From the NCBI GenBank assembly GCA_023079485.1, contig CM041090.1:34746874-34810873 (forward strand): a stretch of 64,000 nucleotides of DNA. The letters are read 5' to 3'. This document shows positions 25,471 to 37,900 of the stretch, in pieces. The notes beneath the pieces are model-generated. The model ran no database searches, was not told the origin of the DNA, and saw only the letters and a program-made list of their open reading frames with translations. Position 1 is the first letter of the stretch. The number at the start of each line of letters is the position of its first letter. A program made the translations under genes and the position numbers. Source of the stretch: Archilochus colubris. Lineage: Eukaryota; Chordata; Aves; Apodiformes; Trochilidae.

Positions 25471-28400
25471 GTGAGAAATCATCCTTCTGCTTCACCCATC
25501 ACATGCAGCATGTTGGGGATATGACTTTTCTCTTTCTTACCCACCTGCCATACACCAGGCAAGTTGTTGATCACAACTGATTAATGAGAGAGGTAGTTTT
25601 CTTCTTTAAAATAATATTTCTTACAAATGGCATTGCCTTTGCCACCCCATGCTGTTTAGGTGGGCTCAGTTCCATGGAGATGTCTTTATAGTTCCCAGAG
25701 AAGCCAGGGGTAAACCCAGTCTCAGATGTGTGTGGCCATGAGAAGTCAGGAGACATTTGCTGTTCAGTCTTTCTGAGCCCCAAGGGCAGAGGGAGAGGAA
25801 CTGAAAGGGCTTGAAGACTTGTAGCCTGTAAAGAGGAGGGAAGGTGGCATGGTTTAGATTCAGGAGAGCCCATTCTCTCTGCTGCTCAGCCAATTGCTTT
25901 TAGAAGACGGTAGGTAATACTATGGACTTTCTCCTGCCATTCTCTTGTCTCATAGTTAGGTATGAAACTCATCAGGGCATCTCCTAGGACTTACTGTACA
26001 GCACGTAATGATGTTGGTGCTGGGAGAATAGCTTCTATGCTGCTCCACCAAGCCAAGATCACAGCTGTGTCCAGAAACCCCTATTAATAGCTCTTTAAAA
26101 TGCATTTAGTGAGAAAGCTAGCTTGCCCCCCTCTTCAGTTCTGAAGTCCTCTTTCTTCCTTGGTATGCATATTGTGTGTTTCTGCACTAAAAATAAGACT
26201 CATTAACTGAGGAATATTGTTCATCTGCTGTTCTAGAAAACACCCATGTGTGAAAATGGGAAATAAAATGTGTGGATGCAAATGTTGAGACTTTGGCTAC
26301 GGTTACAGTGCACCACTGGTATGTGGAAAAGATGAACCAACTACAGGCAGCACCAGAATGCCAATAGCATACCTGAACTAGCATTTACTGTTCCCACTAG
26401 ATGTTACTACCACATATGGCTATAGGGCTAGGAGAAATAGAAAAAGAGATCTTTTTATAGAGGTCTTTCCCATGTTCCATATACTGGATCCATTCCTTCA
26501 ATCTTCTTTTTTTTTTTTTTTTACCATTGGTCATAAGCCAGGTAGCAGAAGACACTGAAATTCAGCACATTGATGTGTCATTAGAAACTCTGCCTTAAAC
26601 TGTTCTGGTTTTCCTCCAGCACTTGACACAACTAATGTCATGGTCAAAAAGCAAGTCTTTGAGCTCCTGGCTGCACTGTGCATTTACTCATCAGATGGAC
26701 ATGCTTTGGCTTTGGATGCCCTGGACCATTACAAGGCAAGTGCTGGGCTGTAGCAGGAGGATCTCCATGCAAGTAGATCCATGTCCCAAAGAAAAGGGAT
26801 GAAAATTAAGGTCATTTCTTATGATTTTGATAAGAGAGGCAGGGATTTACAAGGTGAAATCTGTAGGAAATTTGGTCTAATCCACAGGACTGCTGTCTGA
26901 CTTATCTAGACAGATGACTGACAACCACAAAGTCCTTTCTGCCAGGAAAAGCACTCCAAGATTACCAAAATGGATGGAGGGTTTCACTGGCCATGGGTTT
27001 CACTGGCCACAAGCTTAGGTAGTTGCATCATTTAGCAGAAAGCATAAAGGGATCTAAGAGGAATTTCACTGACTTTCTTTGCTAACCAGCCTCTGCTCCA
27101 TCATAGAGGAGTGCTGCTTTTACTTGTAGCTACAATGGGATAAACTGAGAGGTTTTAAGATGCTAATTTGTATCTAAGAGCATGCACCGAAGTGGTAGAC
27201 GTTCCTGAACTGTGTAAACAGAAATATCACTCGTATTTTTGACAGAGTGTGAAGAACCAGCAGTATCGATTCAGCGTCATCATGAACGAGCTCTCCAACA
27301 CAGATAATGTGCCATACATGGTGACACTGCTGAGTGCTATCAATGCCATCATACTGGGGAAAGAAGAGCTAAGAACAAGGACGCAGATCAGAAATGAGTT
27401 CATCGGTAAGGACGTTTATTGCACCTAACTTTGGAGAAAGTTGCCAAGCACAGGGCAGTTTTATATTCAGATGTATCCATAAGGTGACTAAAGAGGGGTG
27501 GGAAACAAAACTGCAAAAATGTTAGAGTCCTTTTCTCAGTCTCCATTCTCTTCAACAACTTTTTTTTAACTTTGATGCTTTCCTACGGCTTTGATCTTTT
27601 CTGGCACCCAAGCAGCACTGCATCCCTTGAGCTGGTCACATTTCTATATTTTAAAACTCCCCATAAGAGGAGATGAGGTCTCTTCACCCCGTGTCTACTC
27701 AGCTGAGCCACAGAGGCTGCCCTGTGATTCAGAAATACTTTCAATGTCTTGAATACTGGGATCCTATGTACCATTGTTAGGATTCACCTCACGTAATGTG
27801 CACATCTGAGCTGGTGAGCCTGGGCTCTGTTTCTCTCCATGGAGACCAAGGGACATTTGACCACACTGCTCATCTGACTGAGTTTTGATGTCTGAGTTGG
27901 ACTGAGGTGAATCATGCTCCAGAAGTGCCCGTGTCCCTCAGTAACTCCATGGGGATGCTGCAGTGATTCATGCAGCTGCAGATATGTATACCCCAGGTCT
28001 CTTCATCTACCATATGACCCTACTTGCTTTGACAGATTAATCTGAAAATATTTATTTAAAGTGTTTATAAGCATAACTTCATGTAAAGATCCTAACAGAT
28101 CAGTATCAAGTAGGTTATAATGCAAATATATCCTTTTGTTTGGTTTTTTCCCCAGGGCTTCAGCTGTTGGATATTTTAGACAAGCTGAGGTAAGGATCAC
28201 TGTTTAAATTTTCTTTTATAAATGAGAGTCACAGTAATGTCACTGTGGAAACTTAATACTTACCAGCCTTTATTTGTCTGAAGTGTACCCAGGACCATGC
28301 TTGTGTGCTCCCATTACATGAGAATGAGAGGCATTAGGCCAGAGTTAAGATGCTCTTGCCAACCACAGTATCAAGGGGACAGCTGTTGGTGCAGATGGCA

Positions 28401-28865
28401 TTGACAGAGGCTCTGTGCAAAGTTGGAGCACAGCTCAGTGACATCCTTGTTGAGGCTGTGTTTCAGATTGAGCCTGAAGTGATGCTGTGGGCTCACTGAG
28501 CATCTTGCTGTATTCAAAAACCCTTCACTCCTGGTGTTGGTCCCAGAACCATCCAGCTGAAGCAGTTTGTTAATGTACATCTGGACATACTTGTCTTCAC
28601 AGCTTCTTAATTTTAAAATTATGTTCTGTCAGAAACACCCATGATAAATTCTAGAATTCATTATACATGGGCTGGTAAAAAGAATTGCTCCATCCAACCC
28701 CATAAAAGTCAGAGAATAGAATATCTTTCAATATTGCCACCTAGCAGGGTTGGAGTTCCTGAACTGAGTAGTTTCAAAAAGGCTGAAAAAGTTGACTTTA
28801 GAGTCAACTGAATGACAGTGAAGGAATTTTTGCAAACAGAAATATCACTGCAATATTTTCAATTA

Positions 28866-28910
<45 letters not shown>

Positions 28911-31900
28911 GCAGCCCAGTTTTAAAAAGTTGACAGTGCCATTCCTGTTACAGCTTCTAGGTGAAGTCCATACAAAGCATACATTGGGCCAGGTTATGCC
29001 ATTAAAAGTCCATATTTTTCATATGTGTTGACTGTAGAAAGAGGTACCTTCAGTTCAAGAAAGGATGCACTGATGACATTTTATCCTTTATAGATAAGAT
29101 AGAGTTGGTTACTTTCAACATCAACCAGCTGAGTCTGAGAGACAAAGAGATAGAATCCAGAACTGATTTTATGAAACTCATTGATGGGCTCTCCAGTGAA
29201 AATTAATGCTGTAATATTGCAGAGACATAGAGGAGGAGGATCTGCTTATCCAGTGTGATACATTTGAGGAGTTCAAAATAGAAGATGATGAGGAATTATT
29301 AAAGATATGTGATGGGATAAACATGAACGATCATCATGAGGTCTTTTCTTCTCTGTTCAATAAAGTAAGTAGGCCCTCACGTGGGACACAAAGTTGTGCA
29401 GTGGCAAAGTTAACACACTTTGCTTGGAACCAGCCTTGCTGTGATGGAAAGCTGCCCTGTCTTCCAGGTGAGCCGCTCTCCAGTCTCTATCCAGCTGCTG
29501 TCCATACTCCAGAGCTTGCTGCACTTGGAACCATCTCACCACTCCAGCCTCTTGCTGTGGGAGTCGTTGGATGCAGTAGTGAACAGAGCCCTTTTGCTGG
29601 CAAATGACAGTAAGAATGGCACATCCATCTAGCTTTGCACTTTCCTCTTGCTTTCCCTTGTCCCACCCACTGCCCACAGAAGTCCTTCCCAAATGCATAG
29701 GAAATAATCTGTGGGAATTACTAAGAGCTGAACAGAAGCTGGAATAAAGCTACACCTCCTGCACAGGGTCACATCTTGATGTGAAACCATAACCCTGCAG
29801 ATCCCAGTGACAGCTGACCACATTCAGCACTGGGCTCAAGATTCACAGTCTTGCTTTGATGGTTAAACCCTGAGCTTTGGGTTGTAGGAGTCAGGGGGAA
29901 CCTGTGCCCATTGGCATCCTGCTGCTGGTGCCAGCTCGTCTTGCTGACTGGTGTGTTCAGAACAGTGTTTGCTGGCCAGGACCATGGGAAGGGAATTGTC
30001 TGGAAGCTAAAAGTGCAGTTGTTGTGTAAAGTGACACCAGGAAGTGGATTTGCTTCTTGGTGAGGGTTGAATAGCCTGAACCAACCATTGGGCCCCATCC
30101 TCTCTCTGATCCTGACTCATTTCTCTAGTCCAAGGTAACACAGTTGAAGAAGTCATCGAGAGGCTGCTATCTATCAAGAAACATCCAAACAAGCAAAAGC
30201 GAGCTGAAAACCGTCCGCATGGGCGTGTGAATAGAGCCACACAGGCTGAGCTAGAACCATGTGCACAGCCAGCCCAGAGCCCAACTGGATCATCAAACCC
30301 CTCCAAGACTCCAGCAACTCCCTCAGGGCCACCTGCCAACCAAAAGAATCTCTCATCTTCCCAGCTCACAGCCTGCTCTGCTTCAATTGAGACATCTAAC
30401 CCTGCCCCCAACACCACTCCCACCCCACCACCTCCACCCCCACCACCTCCACCCCCTGGCACAGTATCTGTGACCTCCACATCTCCCATGATGAATGCAC
30501 CTCCAGCACCTCCACTCCCTGGTATCCCTCCCCCTCCACCCCCATTGCCTGGCATGGGTAACAGCCCTCCCCCTCCACCCCCATTACCTGGCATGGGTGG
30601 CATTCCTCCCCCTCCACCCCCACTACCTGGCATGGGTAACATCCCTCTCCCTCCACCCCCATTGCCTGGCATGGGTAACATCCCTCCCCCTCCACCCCCA
30701 TTGCCTGGCATGGGTGGCATCCCTCCCCCTCCACCCCCACTACCTGGCATGTGTGGCATCCCTCCACCCCCACCCCCATTGCCTGGCATGGGTGGCATCC
30801 CTCCTCCTCCACCCCTCCTTCCTGGCATGACAGGAGACCATATAGAAGCCGTGGTGGCCTCCCAGTTCAGCTGCCCTCTGGGCTCGGGCAGGCCTCCCCA
30901 CAAGACAGTGAAGACACCAACGTTGAGAATGAAGAAGCTGAACTGGCAGAAGCTGCCCTCTAACGTGGTGAGAGGTGGGTGCTTCTGTCATAAAGTCACT
31001 GCTGCTTTAGTGTCAACCAAGAGGAGAAAACACTGTCTTTGAGTTTTCCAAGTGTGACAGAGCTGATACAGAACTTCCCTGATTTCTATTACATCCAACC
31101 TGCAGAGCTTAAGCAAATAAAAGTAGCTTGAAATAACTAATAGAATATAATAATAATTCCAACCAAATTTGTAGTTGGAAATAGCTCGTTTATAACTAAA
31201 AACCTTTGAAGTTAAAAGAAGGAAGAGGGTTTTCCCTTTTCCTCCTTTCCCATTTCCCTAGTTTATGACGACACACGTTAGGCTTGAGTTCAGAACTGAC
31301 CTTGATCTGGGCTCCCCAGCCTCTCATTCCCAGTTCATCTGTTCTGGCACTTGGGTATATTAAGGTCATGAGTAAGAGTGCAGATAAGGATCATATCACA
31401 GTTTGAGAAGGACATTGAAAGAATTGGAGAGCCGCGAGAATCATTGACTTGTCTCTTGATTTTTGGGTCACATTTCCCTCTCCTGATGTATCCAAAGAGC
31501 ATAATGAAATGTGAGAAGAAACCAGAACAGGCAAGGTCAGCTTTGTCTTAGAAAAGTAAGATACCCACTGCATGGAAGTTTGAAGGGGAAGTCTAAATAA
31601 GGTGTATTTTCAACCAGAAGCACAGTTAATTATTTGCATTACTTCAGTAGAGACTACTACAGGCACATTTGTGTGATGTTTTCTTTTTTTTAAAAAAAAA
31701 AAGATGTTTAAGAAAGTGCAGTGGGAATTAATTCAAGCAGTCCTATAGCCAGCATTATACAAGAAGATCAGTTATAAAATGAAAAATAGAGGAAGGTCAC
31801 AATCAGGAAATGTCAAGGTTGTGGCCAGTTCCTCAGCAAGCATGCAAGGAAGCAAAAATGACATCAGCCATGGGACTAGGAAAGAAATGGATGAGGTCCT

Positions 31901-34900
31901 TCTCACGCTGATCTGGTTTGCCTGCTATGGAAGAGAATGAATTGTACAGGGGAGAGATGGGGTTGTACAGCCTCTGCGTGCCAGGTGCTCCAGCCCCTTA
32001 CCAGCACATCTTGGAGTCAAGCATCAGGTTTAAATACCTTTCAGGTCCTTTTGTATCCTGCCTATAGCAGTTTTTCCTCCTCAATATTTAGTGTTTGTCC
32101 AGGAACATCTTTTCTTACATATTCATCTTCTGAGAAGTGCCCCTTCTAACAACTCACATAGCTCCAAAATCCAGAAACTCTCAGCTGCCTTTGTAGCCAG
32201 TCTGAACACCTTGTCTTCTTCCAGAAAGTCACTCAATATGGGCTTCAGTGAGCAGCAGCAGCGAGGAAACCATAGAGCCCAATTACACAAGCATCGAGCA
32301 GCTCTTCTGCTTTCCACAAACAACCCCCAAGGAGAAAACGTCCGCACCGGTGAAGGCAGAACCGAAGGAGGTGAGAAGGTCCCTCTTGTTCTTTAGCATA
32401 AAGATCACTGCACACTTTCATCTAATACGAGATATCTTCTTTTTCTTTAATGAAGATCACATTTTTGGACTCCAAGAAAAGTCTCAATTTGAACATATTT
32501 TTGAAGCAATTTAAATGGTAAGATATGGCCAATTTTCATGACAGTTGATGAAAGTTTGAGCAGGTTTTGCATAGTATCTGGAAGGTCCTCAAGAAATCTA
32601 TTCTAGACAATGTGCTTTTGTGGTCTGTGTTACTGAAACATCTCAACATTTCCCAGTTTCTCCTATACTATCTATAAAATACTGGGTTTATGGGGTTTAA
32701 TCGCATTTTTAGCTAGAAAATCCTGTAAGCTGGAAAAGGTGTTACATCTCCACATTACTATAAAGTTGTGGCACAAACTCCTATGGTGACTTAGGCTATG
32801 AGACACCTCTGGAGGTCAGAGTACCTCAAAACAGGGCTAATGGAGAAGTTAAGAATAACTTGGTTTTTTAGGTAATCAGATGCCAAAGACAATCTTGTGA
32901 GTTGCAGGTTTGATTTCTGGCCTCACTAGAGGCGGCTCAGAAACAAAATCATGAGTTAATCATGGGGACTCATACTGAGTTAATCACGGGGACGTATCTT
33001 TCCTTATGGATTTTTGTGGCTCTCACTAAAGAAAGTATGGAGCATTTGCACAGCTACATGTCTCAGTGGCATGTGATTATGAAAGAGGAGTCTTTGGGTG
33101 ATGGTAACTCTGCTCCTCCTTTCTGCAGCTCCAATGAAGAGGTGGCTGCCATGGTCCAGAATGGGGACCGGACCAAGTTTGATGTTGAGGTTCTGAAGCA
33201 GTTGCTGAAGCTGCTGCCTGAAAAGCATGAGGTCAGGAGGAAAAATTGTACCCGTAGTTCACAGAGCTCAACATGCAGTGCAGTTCTGCAATCTTGATTC
33301 TTTATTTTTCATTAGATAGAAAATCTGAAGGCCTTCAAAGAAGAGAAATCAAAACTTGCAAACGCAGATCAGTTTTATCTTCTCCTCCTTCAGATTCCCA
33401 GGTAAGGGGTTTGGTCATGAGCTTCAGCCCAGTCTTTTTCTGAGTTTCCCTCTGGAAAGTTTAAGTTCCTGTATAGGAACCTCTCAGACAGATACTCATG
33501 GACATAGCTGGTGTATTCCTCCTTCCAATGTAGAGCCAGCCCTTTCACCTTTACCCTTAGGGGAAGGGCAGTTGCTGTTCCAGCATCTCCTCTCCCTCTG
33601 AAGTAGCAGAAGCTCTCCCAGACCCAAGTGAGACCTGCCCAAGCAATACACATAAATTGCTGAAAGTCAGTACCAAATGCAGTGCCAAGGAGGGCAAACC
33701 CAAGCATGGTTTTCTCTTTACTGATCACAGTGTGTCAGCAGAAACTGCATCCCCACTGGTCCCCAAGGCAAGCAACAGCCCCTTGTCTCTCTCCACAAGC
33801 CACAGACCCAGGTTTGATGTGGTTGTGGTCGACAGGGGTTGCCAGGCTTACAGTGATGTGGGAAGAAGGCTGCTGTGCTGGTGCCTTCAAGCTTTCAATT
33901 AATCTCTGTCCTTAGCTACCAGCTGCGCATTGAATGCATGCTGATCTGCGAGGAGACCACCGTTGTGCTGGATATGATTCAGCCCAAAACTCAAGCTATC
34001 CGGAGAGCCTGTGAAGGTAAATGGCCTGACCTGATTTCTGGATTTTTTTTTTTTTATGACAGGAAACCAGAAAATTCCCAGAAACTCTCCTAGAGTTCTG
34101 CAAAGATTTTTTCCAGCCCCACAAAAAACTCCCCTGTGGTCTATTCATGGGTTCACTGCAGAATACAAGATGCTGCTTAGGTATCTCCACTCATGGTCAA
34201 AGTCCTTAGTAGGACTGATCATTTTCCCTCACCCTCAGGCCTCTTTTTCTGCAGCAGCTGTATTCCTCTGAAACACTCTCAACAGTGGAGCATTGGAAGC
34301 TTCTCAGTCCTTTGAAAGGAGCTGAAGTTAGCAGAGCTGACCCCATTACAGCAAATTCATCCAGCATTGTTTGCCACATCCAGACCTTCTCACACCAATT
34401 TCCCCTGCTGCCAGAAAAGCACACCTCAAACTTCCCCCAGAAAGTGGTGATACTTTAGTTTTTTCCTGCCTACAGATGGAACCAGAAGAAAAAGTTAGTT
34501 ATTTTGGACTAGAAACTGCTGCTGTTCCAATTTTGTGAGTACTTGGAGAGGTTGCACAATAGGTTTTGTCTTCTTGTGGCTTAAACTTTTAAGGTTTCTC
34601 TCTACTGAGAGTGTGATGCTCTTCTGGGCACTTTCAAGTTCTGCCCGTCCTACAGAGCCAGTCCCCAAACATCCTGCTGGGGGTTTCTCCTGTTGGCTGC
34701 TGGGATATATTGAAGCTTCCCCCAGAAAGTGTCTTTGCAGCAGCCCAGTTGTCCTTTTGGAGCTGTTTCTGCCTCAAAGCTGAGTGCTTCAGAAAGCACA
34801 CCACTGCAGCCCCCCCTTTGTAAGAGCAAGGACAGAGGCTGTCTCCTTCATGCCCTGGTGGTCACCTCCACCATGCGAGACCAAGAACAGAGCAAGCGTG

Positions 34901-37900
34901 TCTGGTTTTAGCAGCTGGTCACTAATCTCAGGGCTGTCAAAACTGGCTCCACTGCACAGCTGCATGAGGTCTGCAAGAGTAAAATTCCAGCCCAGTTACC
35001 CTCACCTACCCCACAGTGAATCTGAGTACTTCCAGGAAGGGCAGTGAGTTGATGGCTATTAGTAAGGAGGATCCGACTCCAGCTTGTTTTCCAATAGGAA
35101 TGGAAGACCAGAAGTAAAGAAAGAAAGAAACCTAAGTCAACAAAACTTGTACAACTCATGGAAATGAATCAATGTAGAATGAATTTCTCTGCAGGTTGGG
35201 TCATTCGTCTGCAAAGTTGAAATATCAGATTTGCTTTGGTGGTATTGAGAATCACAATTTCAGTGCAGTTTAGGAAATGTACTGATGTAACAGAAGCTTT
35301 TGTTTAAAAGCATTTTTTGTTTTTCAGATCTTCTTAACAGCCATCGCCTGCCGCTCTTTTGTCAACTGATTCTCAAAGTTGGAAATTTTCTGAACTACGT
35401 AAGGACTTCTTTTTTCTTGTCATCTCCCCATTACGGCTTCTGGATGATCCCCTTTAGGGATGTAATTTGGATGGACACAGGATTTAAAACTGCTTTTGTT
35501 CTGCCTTGCAGGGAAGTCACACAGGCGATGCCGATGGGTTTAAAATCAGCACTTTGCTCAAACTCACAGAAACCAAAGCAAACCAAACCCGCATTACGCT
35601 GCTCCACCATATTCTGGAGGTACCACTACCAAGTCCTGGGCAATAGGGGAGGGAAATGACTTTATCAAGAATGAACCATTTCTCCTATTCTGCTTTCACT
35701 TAATGCCACAGTTAATGTATTTGTATCCTTCCCATGTAGCCATGGAGTGTCACAAGTTGGGAGTGTTTAATTCACTTAGGCTGATGGAGGCTGCTTGTGG
35801 ACTCTACTGAGAGGGCACTTTAAGACTTGTTCTGCTTTCCTCCAGCAACTTTCCTGCAATGGCTGGGGTTTCCTTTTTCATATTTGTGCAACCTGCATAT
35901 CATCAGCCACAAATCACAGAGCACATGGCTGGTCTGTACCCCTTCACCTCTACAGCCTTTCCATGGCCTCCCCCTTTTCCACCATACTATGCTCAAGCTT
36001 GTCATGCTCCCCTCCAACTCTCATCGCTTTCTTATTCCCTGCATTGCTGGGTTTTTTTTCTTTTTTCTCCATGATCTGCTGTGCCACCTTCATTCCTCAT
36101 TTCTCAAGGTCCCTTCCTTCCACTTGTGCATGTTCAAGCCCTTCTTTAGCTGGCAGTAGCCTGAGCAAACACAGCTATGAAAGTAAATCATAGAAATACA
36201 ATGCATGCCTATTTAATACCCTTCTGGGTCTGTAGGAAGTGTCAGACTACATCAAACCCAAGTCCTGCTGCATCCTCCCACAACCAAGTGTAGGTGTCTC
36301 AGAAGAGGGTAGATGAAGAGCTCAGCAGCAGGTCAGCTTTGCTTTGAACCATGAGTACTTATCAACATTCAACCCTCTTCTGTGTTTTTCTAGCCAGGAG
36401 CAATGCCTTCCCTCTCTGAATGCCCCATCCTGTTCTGCATGTGGCTCAGTTCTGCAAGGCAAAGCAAACTGCAGAGGAGGGGCAGCAACAGGACATGGCA
36501 TAGTCATCCTTTCCGGGAATTTCTGCCCATGTCTTTCCTTCCAGCTTCATTTTGGCTCCTACCACACAGCAAATAACATGTCTTTCTCTTTTCCACTTCA
36601 GGAAGTAGAAAACAGACACGTGGACCTATTGGAACTGCCAAAGGATCTTGAATATGTTTCAAAAGCAGCCGGGTAAAATTGTGTCTCATTTCCTTCAAAT
36701 TAAAAAAAAAAAAAAAATCCCCATCAACAATGTGCCAGAAATCAGTGCACACACAGCTGGTGTAGCACATTAACAAGATGGCATTTTACTTAGTTTTAAC
36801 TGAAAGATGTGGCTGATGAATGTTGAAACCACTTTAATATATGATAGTCCTACTACAGCTGGCAACACTTAGGGCTATAATTTGCAGAGTGTTCAGTGAA
36901 TGCTCCCCCTCAGGCTCTTCCAAAATCTGCACTGCCACTGTGGTAGCAGGAGCTTCTGAAGGCCAGCTATTGAGAAGCATTTCAAGCAGGGAAAGCGAGC
37001 TAGTGCCAGGCTCTGAGGGTCAAGAACAGCCCTTTGAATGGATGGACTTTTTTGGCATTCATCATCTCAGTACACAAATTTCAGGTAGATCTGGCAGCCT
37101 TTTCATAAGTGCTGTGGATGGGGTTTTCCATGAGCCTGGACTGCACAGGAAGTTCAGAGCTCAGGTTTCATTTCAGTGAAGTAGTGGAAAGCAGAAGGAT
37201 AACCAAACCACCAGCTCAGACATGCCCACTCTCTGGTCAGTGCAAGATGCTGGAGTGACAACTAATGGGAGGGTTCTGTGTGATTTCAGAATTAATCTTG
37301 ATATTATACGCACTGAGTCTGGTACCAATTTAAAGAAGTTGCTGGAGCTTCAGCGAAAAGTCTTATCGTCAAACGATGATGTGAAACAACAGTATGAGAA
37401 ACCTATCCAGGTCAGTAGTGAAGCACCCTCATATCTTCCCCATAACACACATAGAGGCAGTGCATGGTGCACATGCAGCCAAGGAAGCTCATGGAAGGGT
37501 GGAAAATATTGCTGCTCAGATTTGGAAATAGGCTGCTGTGTCACAGCATTGGTGTTTATTTGCCACCCCAAGCCTAGATACCTGAGCCCCTGTCCCATCT
37601 GCTCTCCACTCTGTTGTGTGGCTCCTCACTTTGAGTGAAGACTCCTCACTTTGTGGGAATCACCAGAGTAAAACTCTTCTCTTGGAATTAAGCTTTGCAT
37701 TGAACTTTCCCTGTCTTGTTCCAGTCACCCCTAAACTGACACAGCAGTCACTAGGAGTGAAGATCATCTGCAGATGTGTCTCTTCCCACCCCATAACGTC
37801 TGCTGGAGTCAAGCACCAGGACCCTCCAAAGGGCCCTGCTTGGAGCTTTTATGCTGTCATCTTTTTCTTAAATTGCACTTCACTCATTGTCCTCTGGATG

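Noticed and set aside
30007..30903. 298-codon minus-strand frame rich in glycine
   Set aside because: It is the antisense of the repeated proline codons of the INF2 FH1 exon; INF2 exon 8 explains the region fully.
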